Below are positions 39,992-52,095 of a stretch of DNA of 64,000 nt, piece by piece (the stretch's first letter is position 1; each line of letters starts with the position of its first letter). This DNA is from Ascaris suum (taxonomy: Eukaryota; Nematoda; Chromadorea; Rhabditida; Ascarididae). A program made the position numbers and the translations under genes. The stretch lies in NCBI GenBank assembly GCA_013433145.1, contig CM024187.1, forward strand, positions 15,427,826 to 15,491,825, written 5' to 3'. The notes below the pieces were generated by a model that saw only the letters and a program-made list of their open reading frames with translations, was not told where the DNA came from and did no database searches.

Positions 39992-42900
39992 GTAATCCTG
40001 GCAGACTAAACAGTGTAGTAAGGGCCGAATGAAGTAAGTGCACAAATTTTCGAGCCACTGTCTGACCTTCAACACTGGATTTTCAAAAAACATGCACTGG
40101 ATTGAAAAGTTTAAACTTATTGGCTTTTTTGGCGAATCGCTCTATCAACGTGTTCGCGGACGCTCATATGGTTTTTCTTCTGCACATATCATTGCTCTTC
40201 AAAAATGCCCTTTGTAGTCCCGTGGAGGAAATTTGGCTCTGGCTTAACGTTTAGAGCTCTTTACATTTACTTCATTCGCGAAGGAAGTAAACACCGACTG
40301 TGCAGATTTCCGAGATGAAATAAAAACACAGTAAGGCATCGTGGGGACCTTATACTCTTTTACTCCAGAAAAAAGCAACTGAAGGAAATAGAAAAATGAC
40401 TGCCATTGCTGGACGATTAAATTTGATGCCATCGCCGCTGTTAGCGGACACGCGAGTCGGTAATTTGTTGTTCCTCAAGGCAAACATTTCGCTGATAAGG
40501 AGTGTGATTTGAATTTTTTAATCACTCGACAATGGTGACCATGCTATTGAAGTAGATACCACTGTGATTGGAGAGTTGCCAACAGCAATTAAATTGGGTC
40601 CTTTCATTACTCGCCAATTTTATTTTGCTTCCCACACTGTTTTTACTTCAGCACTTATATTCACACAGTTTATTGTTCATTGCTTCCGAAGCGCTACTCT
40701 TGACTCTAATAATGAGTTTTCCTAAGGAAGCAGGTACAGAGTTGTTACAGTATTTTGGCACTGCTTTAAGAAATCATTAGTACCGTTGAAGCGAAATTGC
40801 GCGTAAATAACTTTTTAATTGGTTTTTCCGGTGTTCATCACATAAACGTATGTTAGGTGAGGCATCTTATATTTACGAAAGTTTGTGCTCACCTTACAAG
40901 TGAATTTTTATCATCACCGATGAAAGCAATAAAATTTTGCTGGTGTATCTCATGTTTATTTTGGAAAAGATGGAACAACTGCAGCCTAACAACGATCCGC
41001 TTAATGAGTTATACGCAACTCAGGTTTGCTCGTGCTTCATTGTTTAGTTGTAGCCTTTTTTCATATCTTTCTACCTCATTCTCTAGCACAATTTAATTAG
41101 CATTATGCTTGCAAATATTGCTCTCAATAGTCTGTGCTGCTCTTCGTCTGTTTTGATCGCAGCGATTAGCCGAGACAGCGCGAATTGATCGTTAAGATAT
41201 GGAAAATCATATTGGGGAACGTTTGCTGGTGTAGGTGCATTTGTGAGGAAAGTGCGTCAAACTTATGCATGCTTTATGAATTTTAGACTTAGCTGAATGC
41301 TTGTGTGAACATGAAAAATCAGCATTCGAAAATTGCCCAAGCAATGGAGTAAACGAAGAAAGTATAAAAATTCATAAACTCGACGAACGATATACGCGTA
41401 GGTAATGCGGCATATGCTTCATTAATTTGAGGCAACTTGATAGAAAGAAACTTGCAACTGAATGCTCCGCTTATATTTGGTGTACCTATGAATGATATGA
41501 TGAGATTTGCGGGTAACTCATCAGTTCTGTGATCGTTTACGATAGGATGTTTATTAAGCATTCAAAAACTATTCCCCTCTCATCTATCCACTTCCAATGC
41601 GGAGAATAGCGGCAATCGTTCTTCTTACTCTGCAAAACACATAGTCCTATTTTTGCACTATAATTTTGAGCCAAAATAAATTTAGTGCACAATGAACACA
41701 GAAGCTAAATTGCCTTTGCTGTCTACCAAAAGAAACTCTGAATCATATTTTCATTTCCTCGAATTATAAAGAAAAAACTAGGACTCACTTATCTGTTACT
41801 TCTTACAACCCAACTTTTCTGTTTCCATCGTCATCTTGCGTCAACTTCAGTCTCCTCGTGGTGTACTTCACCGCAAGCAACCAAATTAGTATTAAAGTAA
41901 CATCGATATACCTTCTCATGAGCTTTTTATGGCGGCATTTCTTAATCAAGACCCTTAAAATGATGCAAAAATTTGTCAAGGAAGCTAGAAATCTTGCATT
42001 CTTTTCTATTTCTTTTAAATTAGACGGTAATGATGTCCATAAAAAATTGTTTCAGGGAATTTATTCCAAAAATTTTATGACTGATGCTATATGAGAATAT
42101 AATTATGTTGCTTTAAATGGAAAAGCAGGGGAGATCGCTTGTTTCGTTTTCAATGTTGATCGAACGCAAGTCACTGATACCAACTGCACTCATTCAGTGA
42201 AGCTGCAATTTCGGGGATTGCATTGCTAATTTGAGTTCTTAAGATTCTTGGCATTTTAATCGAACGAAATGCCTATTCATGAAAAGGCGCACCGAATTCA
42301 TGGAGCGAGGAGACCACATATTTTCGTGTTTCACACAGATACAAGCATGGAAGGAAGTAGAAGGGAGAGAGAGAGCCGCAAATGCTTTATGTAGGCGCCT
42401 GTTCCAAGGGTGACGAAAATCGTTTCGTACTTGCCACACACAACGGTTTTTCCCTTTGAGCGCCTCGGTATCGGTTAAAAATGCCTTATGTTTTTGCAGT
42501 GTGAGGATTCTAATTATATTTCATGTAACCATGACTCTAAACTCTTTTCTCTTTCCGGGCGACGTTTCTAACGGAAAATGGGAGTTCTTATTACGCCATA
42601 TATGTATTAATCCACTATGATCTCGACAGAAAACGCTACAGCTTTATCACGCTCATATTTTGTTGAGTAACCTCTTTACGGTCTGCCCTATACACCAAGT
42701 TGCCTCTTTCCTTACACAGTATGCAACAATAACAGAATATCTGTTTTAAGAGACGAATACCTTGCACGGAAGTACTGTGAACCTGGTATGAGCTACATCG
42801 CTCATTCATCTCGGACACTTTAATTTCTCAGAGATTTCAAATATCATGCAAAACCATATGAAACAAATTTCTCAATACATTTGGAGGAGAATTTTGCCAC

Positions 42901-43148
42901 GAGAAATGCCATTTTCGCAATTTATGATTATAATATAATATAACGGTGCTATATCAAATAAGTGATAGTGAATAATTCCTCAGCACTATTGAACTGATTT
43001 GAAGAGCCAGGAGAAAATATTAATCGAATATTTTTTTCATATAACGTTACGTGAGAAAAGAACTTTATTAAGTCTGATATCACGTTACCTCGTGACGCCA
43101 TTCCACGCACTACTTTTTGGGCCTACTTGTGCTTAGAGAAAAATGAAA
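39992..43148. other. No supported gene
   Basis: AT-rich DNA with 60-80 codon frames, mostly hydrophobic. No repeat, RNA gene or splice-flanked frame was supported. Confidence 0.45.
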
Positions 43149-43180
43149 GGGGCGGGAGGGAGGGGTGGGGGGCTGGGGGG
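43149..43180 (+). repeat. G-rich tract with quadruplex potential
   Basis: Six runs of three or more G (4, 3, 3, 4, 6 and 6) are separated by one or two bases (C, A, A, T, CT). This exceeds the four-run rule for a G-quadruplex and allows several alternative folds. The surrounding DNA is AT-rich, so the tract stands out sharply in composition. The forward frame 43143-43331 runs through it as poly-glycine but has no other support. Confidence 0.9.
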
Positions 43181-44966
43181 TTACGTTGTGGACTTTATGC
43201 CTTTTGAGGATTTTATACCTCGTTATAAGAGATTTTATTCAGAGCGAGGAAGAATTACTTCACGTGCTGCTTCATCCCAACTTATTATATATCCTTTCTT
43301 AGCCTTATTTCTGACCACTCTTTGTGCTTAAACAGTTCGATGTATTTCCTGTCACTTTTCATTGCTGTATTCGAAGGTGGCATCCAGTGGAACAAATTAA
43401 TGAATCATTTTTGTATATTAAGTGGGCAGATTTAACTATGAAACACCGAAAGTACCAGTTCTCTCAACTGTTCTCGAAATATGCGGAAATAATGTCAAAA
43501 GGTCTTAAAGAGCCGTCGCCAATGGTCTAGAGTGTACATATGACGATAGGAGAAGATAATGTGGTGTTCCTCTTATATCTAGCGAATGCACTGCTCGCTG
43601 TGATGCACAAAGCGAAATTCTAATTTATAGATAACTTTTCTGCATAAAATTAGTCGAGTTATTGAGAGTTTCCTGGTGAAACGTTAAAAAAAAATGAACA
43701 TACTCTCATTATGCACAGATGGCGATTTCTTTTCGTTGAAGCTGAAGACTTACTGACACTTTTCTACACGAGTGACAAATGAAGGCTGACAGCAGTGTCC
43801 AGCAGCAGTTCAAGCACCATCAACAACAGCAGCGTCAAAAGAGAAGCGGATAGGCGCCAACGAACAAAGCTTTCGTTGCGGGTATTCAACATCAGCGATC
43901 AACTACGGTCGATCAACTCCATTCGGCGAGCTCCGAATTGTTCCATCCACCGCTAATGCACTTATCCATTTTACTTTGCTATCGCTTTTACGACTTTCAT
44001 TTGTGCTTTCAAGTGATATATAGAAATGCTCCATCAGCAATAAATTTCTGCCAGTATTTTTTTTTTCGCTTTGGCAATTTCCACTGAGAGTGTTAAGAAC
44101 GAAATTAAGAACAAAACACTACTTTCCTGTTGCCTCGTTTCAATGCAGCCGTCTGTCGACCTCTCTAATGACCACATCATTAAGCAGTCATCTCTCTAAA
44201 CCATTTTCTGAGCATCGATCACCTACAGAAATTTTCACTTCAATCATCTTCGATTTACATTAGTATCGTATATTTCGAGGAGTGGATACACCGAACGATT
44301 TCAATGATGCGAAACAACTTAGCCGTAATTTTAGTGACGATTCGTTAATAACAGTTTTCCGGAATGAAAAATGTCACCCATTTGTAAAGCAAACTATGTG
44401 TTTTTCAACGTCTTCAAGAAAGTGTATTTCAAAGCGAACAATCAACTATGTCAGTTGTTCGTGCACTCTTAAGGTTGGCTTTGTGCATACCGAGTACTCG
44501 TCAAATGAAAACAATGCTGATTGAATTTTCCACTGTTGGCACGCTTTTGAGGCGCTATCGAAATTCTCTCACATTCTTTCGGCAAATTCAATACAATATG
44601 CATTAGCGACCATTCGATATGAACTCTTACTGCAGTACTGACTCATTTTTGCACATTCACTTCGAATATATTTGTTAGGCTTGTTATTGTACCAGCTGAA
44701 CTTTTGACATTTTAAACATATTATTTGCAATTACGTAATTGCGTCGTCGATGAACTACATTAATCTTTGAATAAGGAGCTTTTTCGCAAAGAATAAAGCT
44801 TATGAAAAAGTTATTAGCCATCGTTTAGAAATGTCGTTGTATATGAGAGCCTTCGTAAGCTTTGCATGCCTTCCTATTTGCTATCATTGACTTGGACAAA
44901 TTTGAATGACTGTTGATTTCACTGAGAACTGATATACATTTTTTCATCAATTCGGCAATCGCCTTT
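43181..44966. other. No supported gene
   Basis: AT-rich DNA. A CAG/CAA-rich patch (CAGCAGCAGTTCAAG and CAACAACAGCAGCG) occurs near 43800-43835 without a long frame. Open frames are below 85 codons. Confidence 0.45.
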
Positions 44967-45022
44967 TCATTTCTGATTGTAATATATGCATCATTTCTAT
45001 TGCAAATCATTTCTGATTGCAA
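44967..45022. repeat. Three near copies of a 16-bp word
   Basis: TCATTTCTGATTGTAA (44967-44982), TCATTTCTATTGCAAA (44991-45006) and TCATTTCTGATTGCAA (45007-45022) lie in a row, the last two adjacent. It is a minor degenerate tandem repeat with no coding meaning that I can see. Confidence 0.7.
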
Positions 45023-46342
45023 GAGAAGTGGAGTAAATCGTTGCTTATTGTGTAAAAGAACATGTTCAATTGTTTTATGGAAGATCTTATACATCACGTA
45101 GGAAAGGCGTCCCTAATGAATAATTAACAACAGTTTTGAGAAGATATAGAACCAGAAGGTGAATTAATTGTGAAAACTCGTGGGCTTCCCGTTTATAATG
45201 TATATGAGGAGGTTAATGGAAGAATGAGGAAAGATGAAAATGCTGATAGACGGATAATCAGGCTGTTTGCGAATTTATGCTGCAATTCTTTGACCACTCT
45301 TACACCTTTTAGTTTTGTCATTCGTAATTGAACAACCTTACAGTGTTTCAGGGATATTTAATATTGCATCTTTTCTTTTTCAATATTTATGCTGCTAAAC
45401 TTAAGTGAAACTTAGTGGAATTGTTCTCTCTGGTATAAATGACTGTGAGGCGAACGTTGGAGCAGTAGGTTGTGTTGAAGAAGGTACTCAGCAATCCACT
45501 AGTAGTAATCGGTTTCCTAGAAATTTCGGCCTAGGAAACATGGACTTGGCTTTCGAAGAATGTACATAGAAGGCCTTTTTCGATTTATCTGTTATCGCTT
45601 TCATTTGCGGACGGGTTTATAGATTCAGTTCTGGTTTCGCTTCATAACTGAAGATATGTTTTTGATTGTGCGTTCCAGAAGCAGGAGGTTTCCCGTATTT
45701 TAGGATGCGTTTATTCGAAGAGAACGTCTATATTTCAAATTGATGCTTTGTAGTGGAAGGTGCTGACACTGAGGAATCTAGTAGCTATATCATAAATCAG
45801 TATCTCAAGAAACTTCCTCTCCAAATTTGCCCAAGTATTTGTGAGGGTATATAAAGTTCTAAAGTTCTCATCTGCTCTCGTGCGTTCGGGTTTAAAATAA
45901 CAGGATGCATCAATGGCTTGAGATTTTGCTGCCAGGAATGTATTAAACGCACATCATTCACATAATGAGCATAAAGTGTTGAAGACTTGAGTCCTTCCTG
46001 CTATGAGCATTTCTCGGCATACTCAAAAAGCGCATGACTTCATCTTCTTATCGCTTCCTGTGGTGAATGGTATAGAAAAATGCATTCTCTGAGATATGCT
46101 ATTCTTGCTTGTATTTTAAAGAAATTGCAACGTGGAGATGGGTTTTTTTCTCGAATGGCAGCTGCTAAGAAATATACTCATCAGATCACCTAAATTATTC
46201 CTTTTATTGCAAATCACCGAAACAGGAAGGCAATTGTATTCTCTAGATAGCCTTTCGATGTCATTTTCACGTGAATACCAAAAGCGGTTCTCTAATAATT
46301 GCTTAGAGAGCAAGAGGCAAAATGAATTTCCAGTTGTTTTAG
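45023..46342. other. No supported gene before the 46.3 kb candidate exon
   Basis: AT-rich DNA. Frames at 46132-46452 (forward) and 46116-46313 (reverse) overlap one another and lack splice support. No repeats recognised. Confidence 0.4.
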
Positions 46343-46476
46343 CGCATTACTGCAACCGATTGATGAGACATCTGCCGAATCACAGAAGCATAGCTTATGC
46401 TACATCGAATTCTGCTGCTTTTGTAAGATGTCCGTCTACAGTCCTGAATTAGCGAATTATGCTTGCATGGCGCCAG
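46343..46476 (+). CDS. Candidate internal exon, cysteine-rich unknown protein
   Basis: A TTGTTTTAG acceptor ends at 46342 (an alternative TTTCCAG ends at 46333), and a strong donor, CCAG followed by GTACGT, lies at 46477. Between them one phase is open for 44 codons. The product begins ALLQPIDETSAESQKHS and continues with a cysteine cluster (CYIEFCCFCK). An in-frame ATG at 46428 starts MSVYSPELANYACMAP, so this could also be a first coding exon. The phase at the donor is 1. The next good candidate exon (46941-47163) needs phase 2, so a further exon would have to lie between. A reverse frame (46339-46656) overlaps. No family recognised. Confidence 0.3.
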
Positions 46477-46940
46477 GTACGTAAAAACAGGTTCTGAAGG
46501 AACATATTTTTTGGAAGCACTTCGAGCAGAACATTGTTTTTTGGTTCTTGGGTGCTGGCCCATGAAACCTGGTTGGTCAGGTTCGCATTGGAAATTAATG
46601 CAGTCTATTTTTCTGCACACTTCTTTCTTAGTGTTTTCTCTGCTCTGAATTTGCACAACAATGAAAGTGACCTAAGGTACAGTGGAAACCGGAAATCAAA
46701 GCTATTATTAATTAAAAATCTCTGAGCTCTGTTATGCGAGAGGAGTGGAAAAACATATTGCCGTTTGCGATGTTGATTGCGTCTTAAATTTTTCAGCAGA
46801 TGTTTTTGCACTTTTTGACGGCTAATGAGGTTAGACGGTTTGGCCAGCTTCAATGCATACCACATTATGCAATTTTGAAGTCATGAAGCAGTTAAACCTT
46901 TGCATTATAGCTGCATACTCTCTCCTCTGATTCTCGATAG

Positions 46941-47163
46941 TAAGATAATGTTTGAGCGTATAGCCGAGGTTTGTAACCCTACGAGATGCTCGAGAGAGGG
47001 ACAGGAATATGAATTGGACTTGAATAAAATGTGTTTAAGCGCTGATCCAGTTATATCCGCTTTTTTCAATCGGCATATCGGGCGCTTTCTGAAGACTTAC
47101 GATATTATGAAAAAAGTTGGAGAGAAGCAGCAACGTGACCTAGAAATATCGGCAAAGTTATGA
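46941..47163 (+). CDS. Candidate last exon with downstream AATAAA, unknown
   Basis: An acceptor-like TGATTCTCGATAG ends at 46940. One base later the frame is open for 73 codons to TGA at 47161-47163, and AATAAA follows at 47189-47194, a normal spacing for a short 3' end. The product is hydrophilic and balanced in Lys, Arg, Glu and Asp, with three cysteines and no membrane segment (it includes MFERIAEVCNPTRC and ends near GEKQQRDLEISAKL). No reverse frame of note overlaps it, unlike most frames in this window. That makes it the most gene-like piece here. I do not recognise the family. Confidence 0.35.
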
Positions 47164-47188
47164 AGTCAGACATATTTTAGATTCGTAG

Positions 47189-47194
47189 AATAAA
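47189..47194 (+). terminator. Possible poly(A) signal AATAAA
   Basis: The hexamer lies 26 bases after the TGA of the preceding candidate last exon. AATAAA occurs often by chance in AT-rich DNA, so it has meaning only together with that exon. Confidence 0.3.
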
Positions 47195-47967
47195 TGTAGA
47201 AAGTAATTTATTTATCATTTACTACCATAGTATTTGCAGAGACATCATGCAGAAGTCAAAATCCAAATCTTATGTCACAAAATTTGGAGACAGTACTTGG
47301 CGTAACGTGCTTTTAAGAGAAAAGTGAACGTGCATGAAGATGCCGCGTTGAATCATACCTTCATAAGATCAACTGCCGCATTTAGTTCAGTACTGCGCAA
47401 TTTTATGAGGATTCACTTAATAGTGTACAGACTATGCTACTATGCTGCAATCTTATCGCTTTTCGTAACCAGCATAAAGCAATCGTAGTACTGCTTCTCG
47501 TTATTAGTGCACCAATAATTCGATCTATAAATGGACACAAATTCATTTTTTCCATTTTTATATCTCTTTTAGCGACACTTTAACACTATTTCGCAGTATA
47601 TAACGCAGTGCAGACATAGGTATTTGTTAGCACTCAATTCACCTTCAATTCAACATTTTAAACAAATGGTATTGATAAGTGCAGTGCAGCATCGCAATTG
47701 CACTCTCTCTTCCTCATGATTTTTTTCTGCAACATATCGTTTTTTTCACCTTCATTTATTGCAAGTAAAGAAGTATTATATATGAGAGATGTCGTAGTCA
47801 AATCTTTATGCTAGTAGTGAAGTTTCTTGTTCAGTTTTTAGATCGCTAGTGGTTAAGTCTTTGTGTGGTCAAGAACACGTCTAGGAGAGGGATTCAATCA
47901 CTTAATCTTCACGTGGTTCAACCTTATATACACTACGCTGCGAAACCACGGGGTTTCCTTCTCATAC
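47195..47967. other. No supported gene
   Basis: AT-rich, with no frame above 60 codons until 47.86 kb. Nothing recognised. Confidence 0.5.
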
Positions 47968-48133
47968 CTTGGCAAAACTCCTGCATATCGTATTCAAATA
48001 GCACCAAATTTAATGGAACGTTCACCGCGGCTCTTTCGATTGTTACATTGAAGAAAATTGTCTTCAGCTTTTGTGGCGATTTCTCAAGAATTTCAGAAGG
48101 CAATTTCAATAGTTTTAGTGTCTTTAGTCGCAA
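47968..48133 (-). CDS. Reverse-strand frame ending at a good donor, possible exon
   Basis: On the reverse strand a frame opens after TGA near 48134 and runs through a leucine/lysine-rich product (it starts LRLKTLKLLKLPSEILEKSP). It reaches TGCCAAG followed by GTATGA, a good splice donor, at 47968/47967. The acceptor side is weak (GACTAAAG near 48118) and there is no ATG before the middle of the frame. A 129-codon forward frame (47865-48254) overlaps it entirely. The leucine spacing is suggestive but too short to name a leucine-rich-repeat or F-box protein. Confidence 0.15.
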
Positions 48134-48255
48134 TCATTTGTACGCCTTTAGACGGCGACCCTCAGTATCTTTTTTGTCATTCAAGAATCACTTCCTGAAA
48201 TTGCGTTCACGGTCTCCGGCTCATTTTTTTCAACAGTCATTTCCTAATCAGTAAC

Positions 48256-49225
48256 GATACTCTCAGTATCACCCATCCGATGAAATACGCTCTCAAGTTT
48301 TAGAAAATTCTGAACTGCACACTAGATTTTAATGATACTCAGATGGGAGTCCAGCTCGGTGTAGTTCAAATTTCTTCCACCTCCCAACTCAGATTTTTAA
48401 GTGGAAGCCCAGATCCATTGTAGGTTTCGAATTCTGAAAATTGCCTCGTGACCTCAACCGCACCGTTTTATGACGGCTTAAATTTTTCCCTTCATTGACG
48501 CATCCAGGTTCATTTTCTGCTAGGGACAAAAACGTTTTATGTTTAATATTCGCTCGTATGCATCGAATGCGTTTTGAGAAGTGTGAACTCAGTTTTTCTT
48601 GTGGGTGCATCCCCCATAAATCGACTGGTAGCTGTCTTTCTGACCAAAACAACACCTCATTTTTATAAAATTATTGAATATTTCTACGCCTTCCAGCTAC
48701 AGTATAAAAGCGGCCACTAAATTTGCACGTAGGAAGTAACAGTGGATTCTAAAGCGGTCCTGATACTGTTTAATAATGGCGCGAAACTCTGAGCTCCCAT
48801 GTTTCCAAAAGCGACTTTTTACACAGTACAAAATGGGTACATGTCAAGCGGGTGCAAAGTAGCACAATTTTTTCCTCCTCGCCCTCTCTCTGTCCCTAAG
48901 AGTTTAATGCTTCTGTTTTTATTTTTATGACATGTCCAGCTAGCATAAATGAGCATGCATTAGAAGATTGGTGACTCTGCTTGTAGAAAAACTGGCACTT
49001 TATTTTTCGAGAGATATTATTGCAAGGTCGGCCAGGTGTTGTCGGTTTTTTTTAGTGACCGATAATAAATCTGGAAAGTTGATTTTATGTTCCTGCACCC
49101 GCTGTTTTCATTGATCTTCAGACCAAAGGTTACGTAAATTGCCATGATAGTTTTCGAGGAATCTGACTGTGACGTTCAAATGCATTTGCAATTGTCTGCG
49201 CTTGAGGCGAGCAGATTTCAACGCA
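48256..49225. other. No supported gene
   Basis: AT-rich DNA with short frames. On the reverse strand near 49086-49130 the words FGLKINEN can be read. These resemble the motif after the catalytic YxDD of non-LTR reverse transcriptases, but in isolation this is not evidence of an element. Confidence 0.4.
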
Positions 49226-49787
49226 TCAATTTATTATTTCATCCAGTCTTCCGAAACAGTGTTGCTTAGCAGTTACCAACGTGATTTTTGTATAAGATGT
49301 TATACACACACTTAGAAGACAGCCCATACTTGCAATCTGTTCGCACGAGTTCAACCAAAGTATGCAGGAATCCTTTCTTGCATCCTTAGCAACATGAGTC
49401 ATGCCGCGCTGCACGTTTTACAATCCAGTCACACCTATGTCGAACGTTTGCTCCATCGCAGGATTAGATGCATTGAATTTCAATGGTAACTGTACCGTTC
49501 CGTACTCACAAAGTTTAGCGTAATGACCACCTTGCACTCGTAACAGAACCTGTTTCTTTTCGACAGCGTGATCGCTAGTTCGGACGTCAAAAGAGTCACA
49601 ATATGGGACCAAATATAGATCAAGAAAGAACTCTGCTGTCATGGTAGATGAATAGTCTTATCTTTGAGTGCAACCAGGAATCTCAGGACTCACTTAACTT
49701 TCTCATGCAAGATTTGCCATGGAACTCGATCAAAGGGAGCTGCACGGTGGATGATGGGCAGTTCTATACAAGTCGTCACAATTACCT
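49226..49787 (-). pseudogene. Interrupted reverse-strand frames, possible decayed element or gene
   Basis: On the reverse strand one phase is open from about 49657 to 49226 with a single TAA (49418-49420). The two parts (74 and about 63 codons) have similar mixed composition. Upstream in another phase (49787-49693) a 31-codon frame sits between a CCCTAG acceptor-like site and a GTTAAG donor-like site. It contains IELPIIHRAAPFDRVPWQIL. FDRVP recalls the fingers/palm motif of retrotransposon reverse transcriptases, and CIELPII recalls the second-cysteine motif of Asp/Glu racemases. Neither match is long enough to decide. A decayed retroelement, a spliced unknown gene and chance are all possible. 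Confidence 0.2.
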
Positions 49788-52063
49788 AGGGTATAAATGC
49801 ATTTTTGGATGAATTTTTTAGTTCTTCCACTATACCCTTCAATTATCCTTTCTTTTGCGTCTGCAAAAAAAACCACCCTGTACTGCGCTGTTTAATGTGT
49901 TTTCCAGCTTTCGTTTTACTTAACTAAAGAGGTGTCAATGTTTCATGAGGTGCCAGTGTCCTACTTTGCTATTTCAACTCAACATAGACGTCTGCTCGGA
50001 TATTTGTGCTAATAAAACTCTTCATATCCAACTTTTGCTTCACACCATAAAAGTTACAGCTCTAGGTGAGTGGGTTTCAGCGATTGTGATTTGCTGATCA
50101 GATCTGTTTACGAAAGAAGTTTTGAAGTGATTTCATTTAACTGCTCAAAAAAATTGATGTGATGGATGCGCTGATATAGTCAGTTTTTTTCCAAGTCTTG
50201 TCACTGCCTCTAATTACATAGTTTTTCATATCGGAAGGTCAGTTGTCCAAACTCTCTTTTTTTTCATTTGAAATTGATGACGCAAGTGAAAATGATCCAC
50301 TGTGAAATGCGATGAACATCTCATGAACGCACTCGCTGCAGTTTGGCATGTAGTGGTGATGTTTATTTTAAACGATACGGTGGAATAGTAATAGTTCATG
50401 TTCATTACTCTTTCCTTATTGAATTTCCGGGGAGATTTTCGATTCTTCATCGACTGAAGATCTATTTTTTCAATAATATTTCATTCAAATATCAAGAACA
50501 ATTATTTGCTCTTATCAGTCCGCTCCGAATGCAAGATGTAGCCAATTCGCTAAAATATGCATCATGGACAGCACGTAGAAACTGGTTGAAATATTCGGAA
50601 CTCCTCGCTGAAATACCCAACTGAAATTAGCTAAAGAAAAATCTGCATTTGAGCAAAGGTGTTTTGGGCATTTCTTTTCCTTTTTGTGACGGGAGCGTAC
50701 ACCCGGCTACAGAGATCTGATTGAGCTCTATGAACAGGATCACCAGCAATTTTTCCTCGTCAAAATCTAAGAAGTTGCATTTACGTGAGGATGAATCAAA
50801 TAGTTCTAACTTGCCAATCAAATCCATCTGCGAGGCAAGTTCTAAAATGATATCAATTAAAACCTTAGTTTTATTTTCGATTTGTTTAAGATATTAGCTT
50901 TCCAATGCCCAGCACATAGAACGATTAGAAACTTTGTTGCCTTTATGACCTCGAAAATTGCACCTTGCTCATCAATATTATATTCTTAACTTCAGGAAAT
51001 ATCACCTTGAAAATCATCTCATATGTTATCTGAATAAAATAATAATGAGAAATTTTTATCGGAGACCCAACTAATGTATGAGGTTCATTTCTTTAAATCC
51101 GATCAATAGGTGAAATAGTATCAAGCAAATAAATGCAGCACATGTCTTTGCTTGGCTGGAAACTGAGAAAAAAAAATTTCACATGTTCCCTTGATTATAA
51201 ATTTGCGTTTAACATATCACTTGTAGCAGAGCTGTTGAAAAAAAAACTGTGTGCTCAGTAGGATTATTTTTGACTTGTGAGTGCATTTTTAAGCACAGTA
51301 GAAGTTTTGACAAATTCCCGTCCTCCAGTAAGTTACTAAAAGTGTTACTTATATTCAATGTGTATACATCGCAGCATTTATGATTGTTGTGCTTCTGAAC
51401 AGCCGGACTATGCGTTATTCTATCCTCGTTTTCAACTTCTAATTTTCCTGTTTTCTTTAGTTTCCAAAAACTGCTTTTCAAAGAACCAGCCTACTTTATG
51501 CGAATTTTAAGAAATTTCCCTCTTTAACATCTCTCATGGCGTTTTAACGTTTTATTTCATGTTCGTCGTTAAAGGTGATCATTACTCATTTGCTCTTTGT
51601 TTATTTCACCGCTTCATCGGTACACTTCTAATTATTCTGCTTTTTTCAGTCAGATGCACCTGTAGGCTTAGAAAAAAGCACAGCTTACGAACGGAATCCT
51701 TCTCTACGAGGCGCATGACGACCTCTTCGAAGCAACATGTAGGTATTCTGCTGAGGAACAAAACGTCAGCGCTGGAATATTAGTCGTGTTGTGCATTATT
51801 TCTGAGAAAGGCAGTATGTCGAAAAGTTGAGTAAACGATCGTTACCGCGTTGGTATGTTCATCATTAAAATAATGTCTGTGTCTCAGATTTGGCTAAGTG
51901 CAGCTGGTTCGAAAATTCCGGGGCCTTCTCTGGAATTCTCAAGAATTTCTGAAAATTCTCGAGCTGCTAATCAGGACTCTTGATGTCAGAATTGCCCGCA
52001 AGCCTCGGAGAATGCGATCATTAGTGTGAACTAGCTGAACCGTAACCTCACTAAAGATTTCAT
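49788..52063. other. No supported gene
   Basis: Frames of 66-93 codons lie on both strands (for example 50343-50624 forward and 51209-51481 reverse), without decisive splice sites. AT-rich throughout, no repeats recognised. Confidence 0.4.
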
Positions 52064-52095
52064 ATCTCTGCATCTCTGCATTTCTGCATCGCTGG
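52064..52095. repeat. 8-bp tandem repeat, about four copies
   Basis: ATCTCTGC, ATCTCTGC, ATTTCTGC and ATCGCTGG follow one another. It is a short slippage-type repeat with no coding or structural role apparent. Confidence 0.8.

Noticed and set aside
46116..46656. Reverse frames of 65 and 105 codons overlapping the 46.3 kb candidate exon
   Set aside because: They look protein-like but have no acceptor/donor pair as good as the forward exon, so I treat them as shadows.
51900..51935. GCTGGTTCGAAAATTCC, resembling a tRNA B box
   Set aside because: No A box, acceptor stem or T-arm pairing is present at the right distance.
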